From NCBI GenBank assembly GCA_051208035.1, contig JBPJFZ010000006.1:1-64000 (forward strand): 64,000 bases of DNA, in the 5' to 3' direction. The notes below the pieces were generated by a model. The model did no database searches and was not told the DNA's origin. It was given only the letters and a program-made list of their open reading frames with translations. A program made the position numbers and the translations under genes. The stretch comes from JACKOB01 sp024234575. GTDB lineage: Bacteria > Pseudomonadota > Gammaproteobacteria > Pseudomonadales > Oleiphilaceae. Positions 45,631 to 53,402 of the stretch are shown piece after piece (positions within the stretch are counted from its first letter, which is position 1; each line of letters opens with the position of its first letter).

Positions 45631-46560
45631 ATGGATAAGCTCAATCTTTTGAAACTCTTTCTTGCGGTGGTCGACTGCGGAAGTTTTACCAAGGCTGCGT
45701 CATTTTTAGGTCTATCTCCCTCTACGGTTAGTAAGGCGATATCGCGTTTAGAAACAGATTTAAAGCTCTACCTTTTTTATCGGACGACCCGACAGTTAAC
45801 GCTGACTGAGGCAGGACAGGATTATGTTGATACTGTTAGGCGCCTGATCTCGGATCTTGAAGGCTGTGAGAGCAGGTTGTTGGGGGCGAATGATGAGCCA
45901 ATTGGCCAGTTGCGAATCAATATGCCGGTCTCTTATGGTCGAAGATACATCATGCCTTTGTTGAGTGAGTTTTCGCTTCGTTTCCCCAGTATCGATTTAG
46001 ACCTTAGCTTTAATGATGCCTATATCGATATGATCGAACAGGGGGTAGATATTTGTATTCGCAGCGGGACGCTTGAAGAATCGACCTTGATTGGTCGTCA
46101 ATTGAGTCCGATTGATTTCCTGATTTGTGCATCACCCAATTATTTGAAAGATAGAAAAACAATTACCTTGGCGGAATATGACAAGCATCCATGGATACGT
46201 TTCAGGTTTCGTCAAACAGGTAGGCTAATGCCGATTATGGTACCGAATGAGAAAGCTCAGATGAATCTCGACCCAGGGCAGCAGTTCATCGTGGATGACG
46301 GAGAAGCCCTGGCTGAACTGTGTTCTCAAGGACTTGGTTTGACTCAAGTTCCTCATTTTATTGCAAGAGACTGGATTAATGATCAAAAAATTATTCCGAT
46401 AGCACCTTACTACCGACCTAAAGGATACGGTGTGTGGGTCATCTATGCTAAGCGTGATTTCCAGCCATCTAAGATAAAGGCCTTTGTTGCCTTTCTAGAA
46501 GAAAAAATAAGAGACAGTGGAGAAACGCCACTTCATACATGGGTGGAGGATTTGAAATAG
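45631..46560 (+). CDS. LysR family transcriptional regulator
   Basis: 309 aa. Winged helix-turn-helix at residues 1-60 (LNLLKLFLAVVDCGSFTKAASFLGLSPSTVSKAISRLE), then the substrate-binding domain (GQLRINMPVSYGRRYIMPLLSEF, GVDICIRSG). The frame is open from a GTG at 45583 but LysR proteins begin close to this HTH, so the ATG at 45631 is preferred. It resembles regulators acting on a divergent neighbour; the effector is unknown. Confidence 0.9.
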   Translation: MDKLNLLKLFLAVVDCGSFTKAASFLGLSPSTVSKAISRLETDLKLYLFYRTTRQLTLTEAGQDYVDTVRRLISDLEGCESRLLGANDEPIGQLRINMPVSYGRRYIMPLLSEFSLRFPSIDLDLSFNDAYIDMIEQGVDICIRSGTLEESTLIGRQLSPIDFLICASPNYLKDRKTITLAEYDKHPWIRFRFRQTGRLMPIMVPNEKAQMNLDPGQQFIVDDGEALAELCSQGLGLTQVPHFIARDWINDQKIIPIAPYYRPKGYGVWVIYAKRDFQPSKIKAFVAFLEEKIRDSGETPLHTWVEDLK

Positions 46561-46703
46561 CCTATGGTATCCAATGCACCAATAAACACATGGCTAGTGC
46601 CATAGGACCCAAGTTATAGATGTGTTGACTGAATGACATGCAATTTAATATAAATATATATAAGTCAGTGTGTTACGCGTAATATCCGCTGTTTTTTTTT
46701 CCG

Positions 46704-47763
46704 GTGGACATTAAAGCAATGAGAAGAGTTAGAGCCAGAATCCGTTTATCCCCTGCTGAGCGTCAGCAACTTCAATCACTCAGCAGGAAAAAAACAGCAG
46801 CCCATTCTCTTGTAAAGCGCGCGAATATTATCTTGCTTGCCGAGGAAAGGCAGAATAATAAAGCCGTGGCAGCACAGTTAAATATTACTACGCAGCTGGT
46901 TTCCAGGTGGACTCATCAATGGCAGGATACTGAGGGAGAAAGTAAGTCAGTTATAGCGCGCCTATCAGATGCGGCAAGATCCGGAAAGCCGCCAATAATC
47001 AGCGCCAAACAGCTTTGTCAGTTAATTGCTTTAGCTTGTGATAATCCAGAAAATCATGGTCGCCCGATTACACACTGGACCCAGCCTGAGCTTGCAAATG
47101 AAGCGATAAAGCAGAATATTTTTAGCCGTATCTCTTCACGTCATGTTGGCCGCTTATTGTCCCGACTGGAATTAAGGCCACATAAAAACCAATACTGGCT
47201 GCATAAAAAAATCGATGCGTTACGTGAGGAAAAAATTGCCGCAATATGCACCCTTTATCAAGAGGCTGCCGCTTTAAAAAAATCAGGGGGTTGTAACGGT
47301 AAGTGTTGATGAAATGACTGGTGTTCAGGCGCTGGAGCGAGCCGCACCGACACTGCCGATGAAGCAAGGAACTCCTGAAAGGCCGGAATATGAATATATC
47401 CGTCATGGCACGCAGTGTTTACTGGCGGGTTTTGATGTGGCGACTGGCGAGGTTTTTGGAATCTGTCAGCAACATCGCAAAGAAGGCGATTTCGTTAATT
47501 TTATCAAAGCGTTAGAGAAGCATTATTTGGGTTGTAAACAACTTCGCATCATTGCTGACAATTTGAATACGCACCAATCCGAAAGTCTGGTTAAATACGT
47601 GGCAGAGTGCAGTGGTTTTGACGGTGAGCTTGGCATTAAGGGGAAAGCCGGAATTTTGAAAAGTCAGGCAAGCCGGGCAGAATTTTTAAGCCGCAAGGAA
47701 CACAAAATTGTATTCAGCTACACCCCCAAGCACGCCTCCTGGATGAATCAAATTGAAAATTAA
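46704..47763 (+). pseudogene. IS630-type transposase, frame-interrupted and cut by a MITE
   Basis: The first frame (46704-47309) has the helix-turn-helix half (RIRLSPAERQQLQSL, NITTQLVSRWTHQW). The second frame (to 47763) has the DDE domain: first Asp in VSVDEMTGVQALERA, second in IADNLNTH, Glu in WMNQIEN. The two are joined through a seven-A run (about 47276-47282); adding one A restores the reading TALKKNQGVVTVSVDEM. The sequence stops at WMNQIEN because a 128-bp element is inserted there. Start is GTG 46704 or ATG 46719. Confidence 0.88.
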
Positions 47764-47764
47764 C

Positions 47765-47892
47765 AAAAGGTGTCAGATCTATTTTTCATTATTTTTCCTC
47801 TTGGCATGGCAACACTCCTTGTCGTCTTAACCGTTTAAAAAGCTTCAGATTTATTCACTGTGATTGTTCAGAAAATAGATCTGACACCTTTT
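47765..47892. mobile_element. 128-bp MITE derived from the Y1-transposase element
   Basis: It begins with AAAAGGTGTCAGATCT and ends with the inverted copy. Positions 47794-47892 match the right end of the complete element (44461-44560) with very few differences, including the first codons of its transposase. The interior coding region is deleted. It has inserted in the IS630-type transposase. Confidence 0.88.
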
Positions 47893-48414
47893 CTGGTCCA
47901 TGGTTTGCTCCCGTTTAAAATCAGTTTTCTTGCGCGACAAATGCATCCGCAACAAACTTAGTAAAGATAAATCTATGTGCTGTCAGCACTGTGAGAAAAA
48001 GGTGGGAATTATCTGTTAAAAACGCAGAATTAGCCTGTGGAAATACCAAGAAAAGCATGAATACATCCATTTCAACTAACCGTCCCTTTTATATGTGGCA
48101 TCTATCCAAGTTAATAACCACACTTACATTATGTAACAGGATGTTACACGTTTATGGAATTTCCAGTCTGTGAACAAAGTCAAGGCTAGTTAAACCACGA
48201 ACTAAGAGACATAAAGACTACTTTTTACTGTCAAAACACTGGTGTAAATTGCACAGAAATAGGTACTTTAAGACATACCGGTAACAAATGGCCTGCACAT
48301 TTAAGCTAGATATGATCGCACGACGAGTTCTAACGCCACAATCATCTACCTGGCTCACCAATAGTGATCAATCTGGCTATTAATCGTATAAATTCTCAAC
48401 CCTAGCGGCTACAC
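47893..48414. other. Non-coding junction between MITE and mcrC fragment
   Basis: No gene is convincing. Just right of the MITE, on the minus strand, a GGGAG and ATG (ATGGACCAG) look like the start of a lost gene now reading into the MITE. From 48055 on it is the first copy of the 466-bp repeat. Confidence 0.5.
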
Positions 48415-48520
48415 CTAGGGCTGTTGCTTAAACGACCAAACCAACTCCCCACGATCCAAATCAAACGGAACCACCTTCAGCACAAACCCGTCTTCATAGG
48501 TGAAGTCTGGCAACGGTTCT
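48055..48520. repeat. 466-bp direct repeat, left copy
   Basis: Pairs with 49450-49915 at constant offset 1395, without net gaps; I count about 25 mismatches (roughly 95% identity by eye). It contains the 3' end of mcrC and the intergenic DNA next to it. Confidence 0.92.
48415..48520 (-). pseudogene. Left copy of the mcrC 3' end
   Basis: About 35 codons equivalent to the end of the mcrC remnant at 49810, ending in the same stop codon. Its 5' side is joined to unrelated DNA, so it is a dead fragment. Confidence 0.8.
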
Positions 48521-48559
48521 TAACTTTGAAACGTCTTCATCTGTCAACTTAATAGACAT
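48521..48559 (-). pseudogene. Truncated start of an unknown gene, fused to mcrC fragment
   Basis: ATG at 48559 preceded by AAGGA encodes MSIKLTDEDVSKLRT before running into the repeat out of frame. It sits 16 bp after the 240-aa gene and looks like the first codons of a downstream operon partner that has been cut off. Confidence 0.4.
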
Positions 48560-48575
48560 AAAAAATCCTTTTTAA

Positions 48576-49298
48576 TTAATTACAAACACTGTTTTGAATA
48601 AATGAATCCAGTCGACTGCGAAGATTAGGCAAATCACTTAAATATTTTTCTGAGAATCGCAACTCGTATTTCAACAGTTGCGTATAGGGAGAAAATAAAA
48701 CACACATTGCACCTTGATTGCAGCCTATAATTTCTGAATAATTAATTGCACCTTTCGGGATTAGCAAGTAGTCATACGGAACAAGGTGATTTAGCTTTTC
48801 TGGCCATAGCCTTTCATACAACCCAAATTCTACTCTTTGAGGTTCTTTGATTACCATTTTCCAAAATTGATCGGTTGATTTTCCAGAGCCACCGTTGACC
48901 GTCAAAATAATTCTTCTGTCTCTGATAGTATCAATCTCGTTTCTAGATGGAACTTGTTTTGTTTTGTTTTGTTTTGTCTGTTCAATAAGCTCTTTATAAA
49001 CAATATTCCAAGGTTCTAATGTTTCAATATCCATATCGATATGAATACCTATACCGCTATTTTCATCCAAATTATTTACAAAGCTTAGATAGGCTTCCTG
49101 GACACAAAATGTTGTCTCTTCGTCAGGGCCGACAGCGATACTAAGTTTGTGGATTTCGCGACTGGTTGAATCATTCATTATTAAGGCGTCAACCGGATAA
49201 AAATAGAACAAAATGCTCCAGTAGTTCCTGACAATGAGATAACCCAGCAGGGTTGTGAAAAGTATTAACGCTATTTTTTTCTTAGTACTCTTTTCCAT
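48576..49298 (-). CDS. Membrane-anchored protein of unknown function
   Basis: 240 aa; no family recognised. One N-terminal membrane segment (KIALILFTTLLGYLIVRNYWSILFYF) would leave most of the chain outside the cytoplasm. The ATG has AAGGA six bases upstream, so it looks like a genuine gene. A four-unit AAAAC repeat on the coding strand (48956-48975) encodes KQNKTKQ; since the unit is five bases, slippage would frameshift. It lies between the two 466-bp repeats and is probably part of an acquired segment. Confidence 0.65.
   Translation of the reverse strand: MEKSTKKKIALILFTTLLGYLIVRNYWSILFYFYPVDALIMNDSTSREIHKLSIAVGPDEETTFCVQEAYLSFVNNLDENSGIGIHIDMDIETLEPWNIVYKELIEQTKQNKTKQVPSRNEIDTIRDRRIILTVNGGSGKSTDQFWKMVIKEPQRVEFGLYERLWPEKLNHLVPYDYLLIPKGAINYSEIIGCNQGAMCVLFSPYTQLLKYELRFSEKYLSDLPNLRSRLDSFIQNSVCN
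48956..48975. repeat. Four tandem copies of a 5-bp unit inside the 240-aa gene
   Basis: GTTTT x4 on the plus strand, followed by one more G. It falls in the middle of the 240-aa reading frame, where a gain or loss of one unit would change the frame. Confidence 0.85.
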
Positions 49299-49336
49299 TC
49301 TTAATCCTTAGCATTAAGCCGAGAGGGGCCACTCAT

Positions 49337-49474
49337 ATGAAGTCATATCCAAAGAAATCAAACTCGGTACAACGGAGGGTGAAAATAGGCGGGAAGGAGC
49401 CTCATCCTGAATCTTTTACAGCCTCCAATGCTGTGTGCTGCGAAGAAGAGCATGAATACATCCATTTCAACTAA
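49337..49474 (+). CDS. Small 45-aa ORF entering the right repeat
   Basis: ATG with GAGGGG upstream; ends ...CCEEEHEYIHFN inside the right 466-bp repeat. The left repeat, at 48055, has the same HEYIHFN ending on an unrelated upstream sequence, which suggests it is the C-terminus of some real gene. No family recognised; may be only a fragment. Confidence 0.25.
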   Translation: MKSYPKKSNSVQRRVKIGGKEPHPESFTASNAVCCEEEHEYIHFN

Positions 49475-49915
49475 CCGTCCCTTTTATATGTGGCATCTAT
49501 CCAAGTTAATAACCACACTTACATCATGTAACGAGATGTTACACGATAATAAATTTTCCAGTCTGTGACCAAAGTCGAGGCTAGTTAAAACACGAACTAA
49601 GAGACATAAAGATTACTTTTTGCTGTCAAAGCACTGGTACAAATTGCACAGAGATAGGTACTTTAAGACATACCGGAAACAAATGGCCTGCACATTTAAG
49701 CTAGAGATGATCGCACGACGAGTTCTAACGCCACCATCATCTACCTGGCTCACCGATAATGGTCAATCTGGCTATTAATCGTATAAATTCTCAACCCTAG
49801 CGGCTACACCTAGGGCTGTTGCTTAAACGACCAAACCAGCTCCCCTCGATCCAAATCAAACGGAACAACCTTCAGCACAAACCCGTCTTCATAGGTGAAG
49901 TCTGGCAACGGTTCT
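49450..49915. repeat. 466-bp direct repeat, right copy
   Basis: Partner of 48055-48520. It carries the end of the small ORF, non-coding DNA to 49809, and the last 35 codons of the mcrC remnant, which here continues beyond the repeat and so represents the ancestral junction. Apart from the small ORF, 49299-49809 holds no gene. Confidence 0.92.
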
Positions 49916-50222
49916 TGAAAAAACTCAGTCTTCGGGTAAATCAACATCAACGACTTTTCCGCCGCGCCTTTTAAATACTTATGCCCGTAGGCGTATAGCT
50001 GATACATATCTGCCTGAGAAATGCCGTATTTATTTTTCCGGTCTAAAGCATCCAGAAGCTTCCATTTGGTGTCCATCACGCATTGCACTTCTCGCCCCTG
50101 TAAAACCAATAAATCAGGGCGTAAGCTGAAAATCCCCTTGCCTTCATGTTCATCTACCAAAGAGTGTTTAGCTGCTTGGGTTTTTAGCGTGCAGCCAGTT
50201 TTGAAATAGTCGTATAGGTTGG
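49810..50222 (-). pseudogene. mcrC: C-terminal remnant of McrC (type IV restriction system)
   Basis: The readable part (ANLYDYFKTGCTLKT onward) includes the McrC PD-(D/E)xK nuclease motif: FSLRPDLLVL then CVMDTKWKLLD, followed by KYGISQADMYQLYAYGHKYL. The N-terminal part and the partner GTPase gene mcrB are absent, and the 5' side is fused to a transposase fragment. McrBC cleaves modified DNA; this remnant cannot do so. Confidence 0.85.
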
Positions 50223-50225
50223 CTC

Positions 50226-50498
50226 TTAAACAATGGGCAACTCGTCTTCGAAAATTCGCTTTATGCCCTCCTCGCCAATGCGTTGACGAAACTTTACCAA
50301 CTCTGTGCTATGGCAGGGGACTGTTGTTTGAAATGTGGTCTCTCCACAGAACACCTGGTAGTACGGGTTCATTTGCCATTGCGCGACTACCGACTCGTCA
50401 CTGAGGCTCTTTAACAGGACTTTTTGAACGCATTTTTGAGTTATTTCGACCAGAAAAAAATACTCCTTCCGGTCGAAATAGTTTAGCGACATTACCAA
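50226..50498 (-). pseudogene. N-terminal fragment of an IS5-type transposase (DUF772 region)
   Basis: The string LSDESVVAQWQMNPYYQVFCG and TELVKFRQRIGEEGIKRIF matches the DUF772 N-terminal domain of IS5-type transposases. The frame stops before any catalytic residue. It is directly joined to the mcrC remnant and probably explains its loss. Confidence 0.75.
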
Positions 50499-50547
50499 TA
50501 AACATTAAGAATCAATGAGTTGGTTAATTTCAAGGGTCGACAAATTA

Positions 50548-51081
50548 CTACATTGTCTCGAACATACCATCGATAGCGTACTTAAGTCTGGCTTTAACCG
50601 TTTCTTCGCTCAGCCCGTTTTTCACTTCAGCTTTTGCCGCTCCGATCCAGACTGGGACCAGCGTCTGCGCGTTTACCAACATTAATACCAAAGCACTTTG
50701 AGGAACGTTTTTGATCATTCCTTCGCTTGCTTCATCAAGCTTGATAGTTTTCAGAGCATCCATGTCCAAACCAATAGTGAAAACGGCCAACAATTCTGGA
50801 TTAGCCGAATCTTCAGTTAAACCTTTATTGCGCAGGTTAGCGTCCGCAAGAAACTTGATTTCAGAATCGACGTCCAATGCTGGCGGCTCCCACCGACCTT
50901 CAGAATCATTCACAATAGCGGCAGCAGCCAACCATGCATAGCTTTTAAATCCATCCATTTTTACCGTTGGGTCGGTTTCTGATGCGTACTCGATATCTTT
51001 TGCATATTCCGGTGTCATGGCACAAGCCGATAACAATGAAATCAGCAACACCAAACTGGAAACCCAAAACTTTTTCATCAT
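50548..51081 (-). CDS. DUF4136 family lipoprotein
   Basis: About 177 aa. Lipoprotein signal MMKKFWVSSLVLLISLLSAC with lipobox LSAC. The rest fits DUF4136 (YKSYAW-like FKSYAWLAAAA, then DVDSEIKFLADANLRNKGL, and LVLMLVNAQTLVPVWIGAAKAEV). Outer-membrane location likely; function unknown. The first of two ATGs, at 51081, has AGAGG nine bases upstream. Confidence 0.82.
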   Translation of the reverse strand: MMKKFWVSSLVLLISLLSACAMTPEYAKDIEYASETDPTVKMDGFKSYAWLAAAAIVNDSEGRWEPPALDVDSEIKFLADANLRNKGLTEDSANPELLAVFTIGLDMDALKTIKLDEASEGMIKNVPQSALVLMLVNAQTLVPVWIGAAKAEVKNGLSEETVKARLKYAIDGMFETM

Positions 51082-51263
51082 GCTCTGTATCCTCTTTTCA
51101 TTATTTAAAATTATCATTAGACAATCACTAATCGATGCAATGTCGCGCTAAAAAACGTACATATTTTCGATAATTCTATGATTACCCATCAATTTTTTCG
51201 CTACGCATTGTGGTGGTTTAGGCTTCACACTTCAATATTTTTTTAAGTTGAAACTAAAAATGC

Positions 51264-52718
51264 TCATGCAGACCTCGACTGACTTACCGCTAGTTTAGCA
51301 AGCACCTTTATCGCATCCTCACGCTCAGCAGTCCAAGCATTGGCATAACTAATACGAATGGAATGGGGGTATTTCCGGGGGTTGGAGGAAAATATTTCCC
51401 CAGGGGCAATTAAAATGCCCTGTTCTCTTGCAGCTATATACAATTCAGTCGAGTTTACCCAGTTAGGCATTTGCACCCAGGCAACAAAACCACCTTGCGG
51501 GCGGGACATGCGAGTGCCTTCAGGAAAATGCTCTGCCACCAGGTCAGTTAAGCGATCTCGGCGCTGGCGATACACTTCTCTCGCTTGCCGTAGATGCCGC
51601 TCGTAGCCGCCATGCGCAAGCAACTCGGCTACTGCCAACTGCGGTAAGCGAAAGCTGGTAATGCTGGTAAGAAACCTCTCATACTCAATTTGCTCTTGAT
51701 ATTTTCCCGGCATCACCCAGCCAATACCTAGTTGCGGCTCGAGTGTTTTCGATACGGATGAGCATAGTAACACCCTCCCCTGTGTATCGAATGACTTTAC
51801 CGCCCGAGGCCGTATATCGTCATAGCAAAGATCGCCATAGATATCATCTTCGATCAAGGGTATGTCGTGATGCTCTATAAATTCGACCAGTCGCTTTTTA
51901 TTTGCATCTGGCATCAACGCACCTACAGGATTGTTAAAGCTTGGGATGGTGAGAATGACCTTGATAGGCCACTGCTCAAGAGCCATACGCAATGCATCTA
52001 AACTCATTCCGGTTTCTGCGTCCGATGGGATCTCGATAGCTTTTAACCCCAACGCTTCAATCAGCTGTAACAACCCGTAATAACTGGGGGACTCAACAGC
52101 GATGATATCGCCAGGCTTGGTCAAGGTCCTAAGGCATAGAGCAATCCCTCCCTGGCACCCCGGTGTAATAACAATTTCTTCTGGCGATACATGCACACCT
52201 GCATCGACAGCGCGCCTTGCCAACTGACGCCGAAGAGGCTCGTTACCTTTTGGTGAATCGTACCCAATTCCCAAAAAAGCATCACTGCGAACTTTTTGGG
52301 CAAATATTTTTTTAAGTTGCGAAATTACGGGAAAGTCTGCACTAGGAACAGCTGCACCGAAACTAATAAAAGAGGCATCGCTTGAATCCCGCATTACTTC
52401 CATCACCCGTTGCATGGATGAAACTTCTGCTGGCAATGTCGCCTCTTGCCGTATTTTGGGCGCTTTAACTTCTCTGTTCATAAAGGATTTAACGAAATAC
52501 CCCGATTTGGGTTTCACATAAATAACCCCATGATCTTCTAGCAAACCGTAAGCAGCCAAAGCCGTTGAAATACTGACATTGTGGGTACGCGCTAGCAGGC
52601 GAACCGAGGGTAACTTTTCGTCAGCACGATAGACTCCATGACGTATCTGATCTTGTATCTGATCCGCCAAACGGGAATATAAGTGGGTTTCTTTGGCATA
52701 TTTCTGAGTTTCAGTCAT
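51264..52718 (-). CDS. MocR-type regulator (GntR HTH plus aminotransferase domain)
   Basis: 484 aa. N-terminal GntR winged helix (residues 10-75: LYSRLADQIQDQIRHGVYRADEKLPSVRLLARTHNVS) and a fold-type I aminotransferase domain with the PLP lysine in LCSSVSKTLEPQLGIGW. MocR proteins usually sense PLP with an amino compound and control a divergent gene. Here the divergent neighbour is a DUF1127 gene, and four CATAACAG repeats lie between them. It may be autoregulated, as the repeat at 52750 lies just before its start. Confidence 0.9.
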   Translation of the reverse strand: MTETQKYAKETHLYSRLADQIQDQIRHGVYRADEKLPSVRLLARTHNVSISTALAAYGLLEDHGVIYVKPKSGYFVKSFMNREVKAPKIRQEATLPAEVSSMQRVMEVMRDSSDASFISFGAAVPSADFPVISQLKKIFAQKVRSDAFLGIGYDSPKGNEPLRRQLARRAVDAGVHVSPEEIVITPGCQGGIALCLRTLTKPGDIIAVESPSYYGLLQLIEALGLKAIEIPSDAETGMSLDALRMALEQWPIKVILTIPSFNNPVGALMPDANKKRLVEFIEHHDIPLIEDDIYGDLCYDDIRPRAVKSFDTQGRVLLCSSVSKTLEPQLGIGWVMPGKYQEQIEYERFLTSITSFRLPQLAVAELLAHGGYERHLRQAREVYRQRRDRLTDLVAEHFPEGTRMSRPQGGFVAWVQMPNWVNSTELYIAAREQGILIAPGEIFSSNPRKYPHSIRISYANAWTAEREDAIKVLAKLAVSQSRSA

Positions 52719-52749
52719 CGTCTACCCCGATACATTTTAATTTTTGTAG

Positions 52750-52911
52750 CATAACAGTTGTGTAGTGCTGGTCTTTTTCAAAGGCAGTCAGTTTCCACCT
52801 AAATGCCGCATCAACACTGATGTCTCACCTATCAACGCCAGGTATTAAAGCAATTTAAACATAACAGACACGCCTTGAGCATAACAGTTGATTGCTGTAA
52901 CACCATAACAG
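52750..52911. promoter_or_regulatory. Four direct CATAACAG repeats, candidate MocR operators
   Basis: CATAACAG at 52750-52757, 52860-52867, 52880-52887 and 52904-52911, all in the same orientation. The last three are 20 and 24 bp apart, the first is close to the MocR gene. MocR regulators are known to bind direct repeats. The rest of 52719-53041 has no gene. Confidence 0.6.
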
Positions 52912-53041
52912 TCTGCAAATAAACCATCCTGTCATGCTTAATAAACCATAATTCTGAATCTGTTACGCTGCAGTTTTTTACCTTAAAGTAACATCATGCT
53001 CAATTGCATAAAACCTTAACCGCTAGCAAAGGAAAGCGATC

Positions 53042-53284
53042 ATGTTTACGACGACATTACACTTAAACCTACCTAAACTGACTAAACTATTATCCAAGCA
53101 ACGAGTGATGTCTTGGGCGAAATTGGTGGTTAAGCGTATTCGTCTGGCGAGAGAGATTGCCAAACAAAGGAGAATGCTGGCGCAGCTGAATGATTCTCAA
53201 CTGAAAGATATTGGGATTAGCCGATACGATGCTATCGAAGAATCAAATCGGGACTTTTGGGATATACCTGAGAATCAGAAGTAG
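53042..53284 (+). CDS. DUF1127 small protein
   Basis: 80 aa, basic N-terminal half, and the YjiS-like DUF1127 motif at the C-terminus: LAREIAKQRRMLAQLNDSQLKDIGISRYDAIEE. Small arginine-rich proteins of this family bind RNA or affect metabolism in alphaproteobacteria; the role here is unknown. AAGGA lies about nine bases before the ATG. It is divergent from the MocR gene and probably its target. Confidence 0.85.
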   Translation: MFTTTLHLNLPKLTKLLSKQRVMSWAKLVVKRIRLAREIAKQRRMLAQLNDSQLKDIGISRYDAIEESNRDFWDIPENQK

Positions 53285-53356
53285 ACATTGGTAACAATGG
53301 ATTAACTGAAGAGAAAATAGAATATACCTGAGACTCAAAGACAACCCCGCAAAAAA

Positions 53357-53378
53357 GGGCGTGCCTTGCAGCACGCCC
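53357..53378 (-). terminator. Terminator of the porin gene
   Basis: Stem GGGCGTGC (53357-53364) / GCACGCCC (53371-53378), 6-base loop, with a T-run on the minus strand (complement of the six A at 53351-53356). It may also end the DUF1127 transcript. Confidence 0.88.
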
Positions 53379-53402
53379 TACTCACATCAGGATACTAATT
53401 GA

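Noticed and set aside
43230..47892. CRISPR array formed by the recurring 22-mer
   Set aside because: Copies are few, irregularly spaced and in both orientations, and coincide with ends of a transposase element; no cas genes.
47991..48173. 60-aa plus-strand ORF after the MITE
   Set aside because: It spans the boundary of the 466-bp repeat and has no ribosome site or family.
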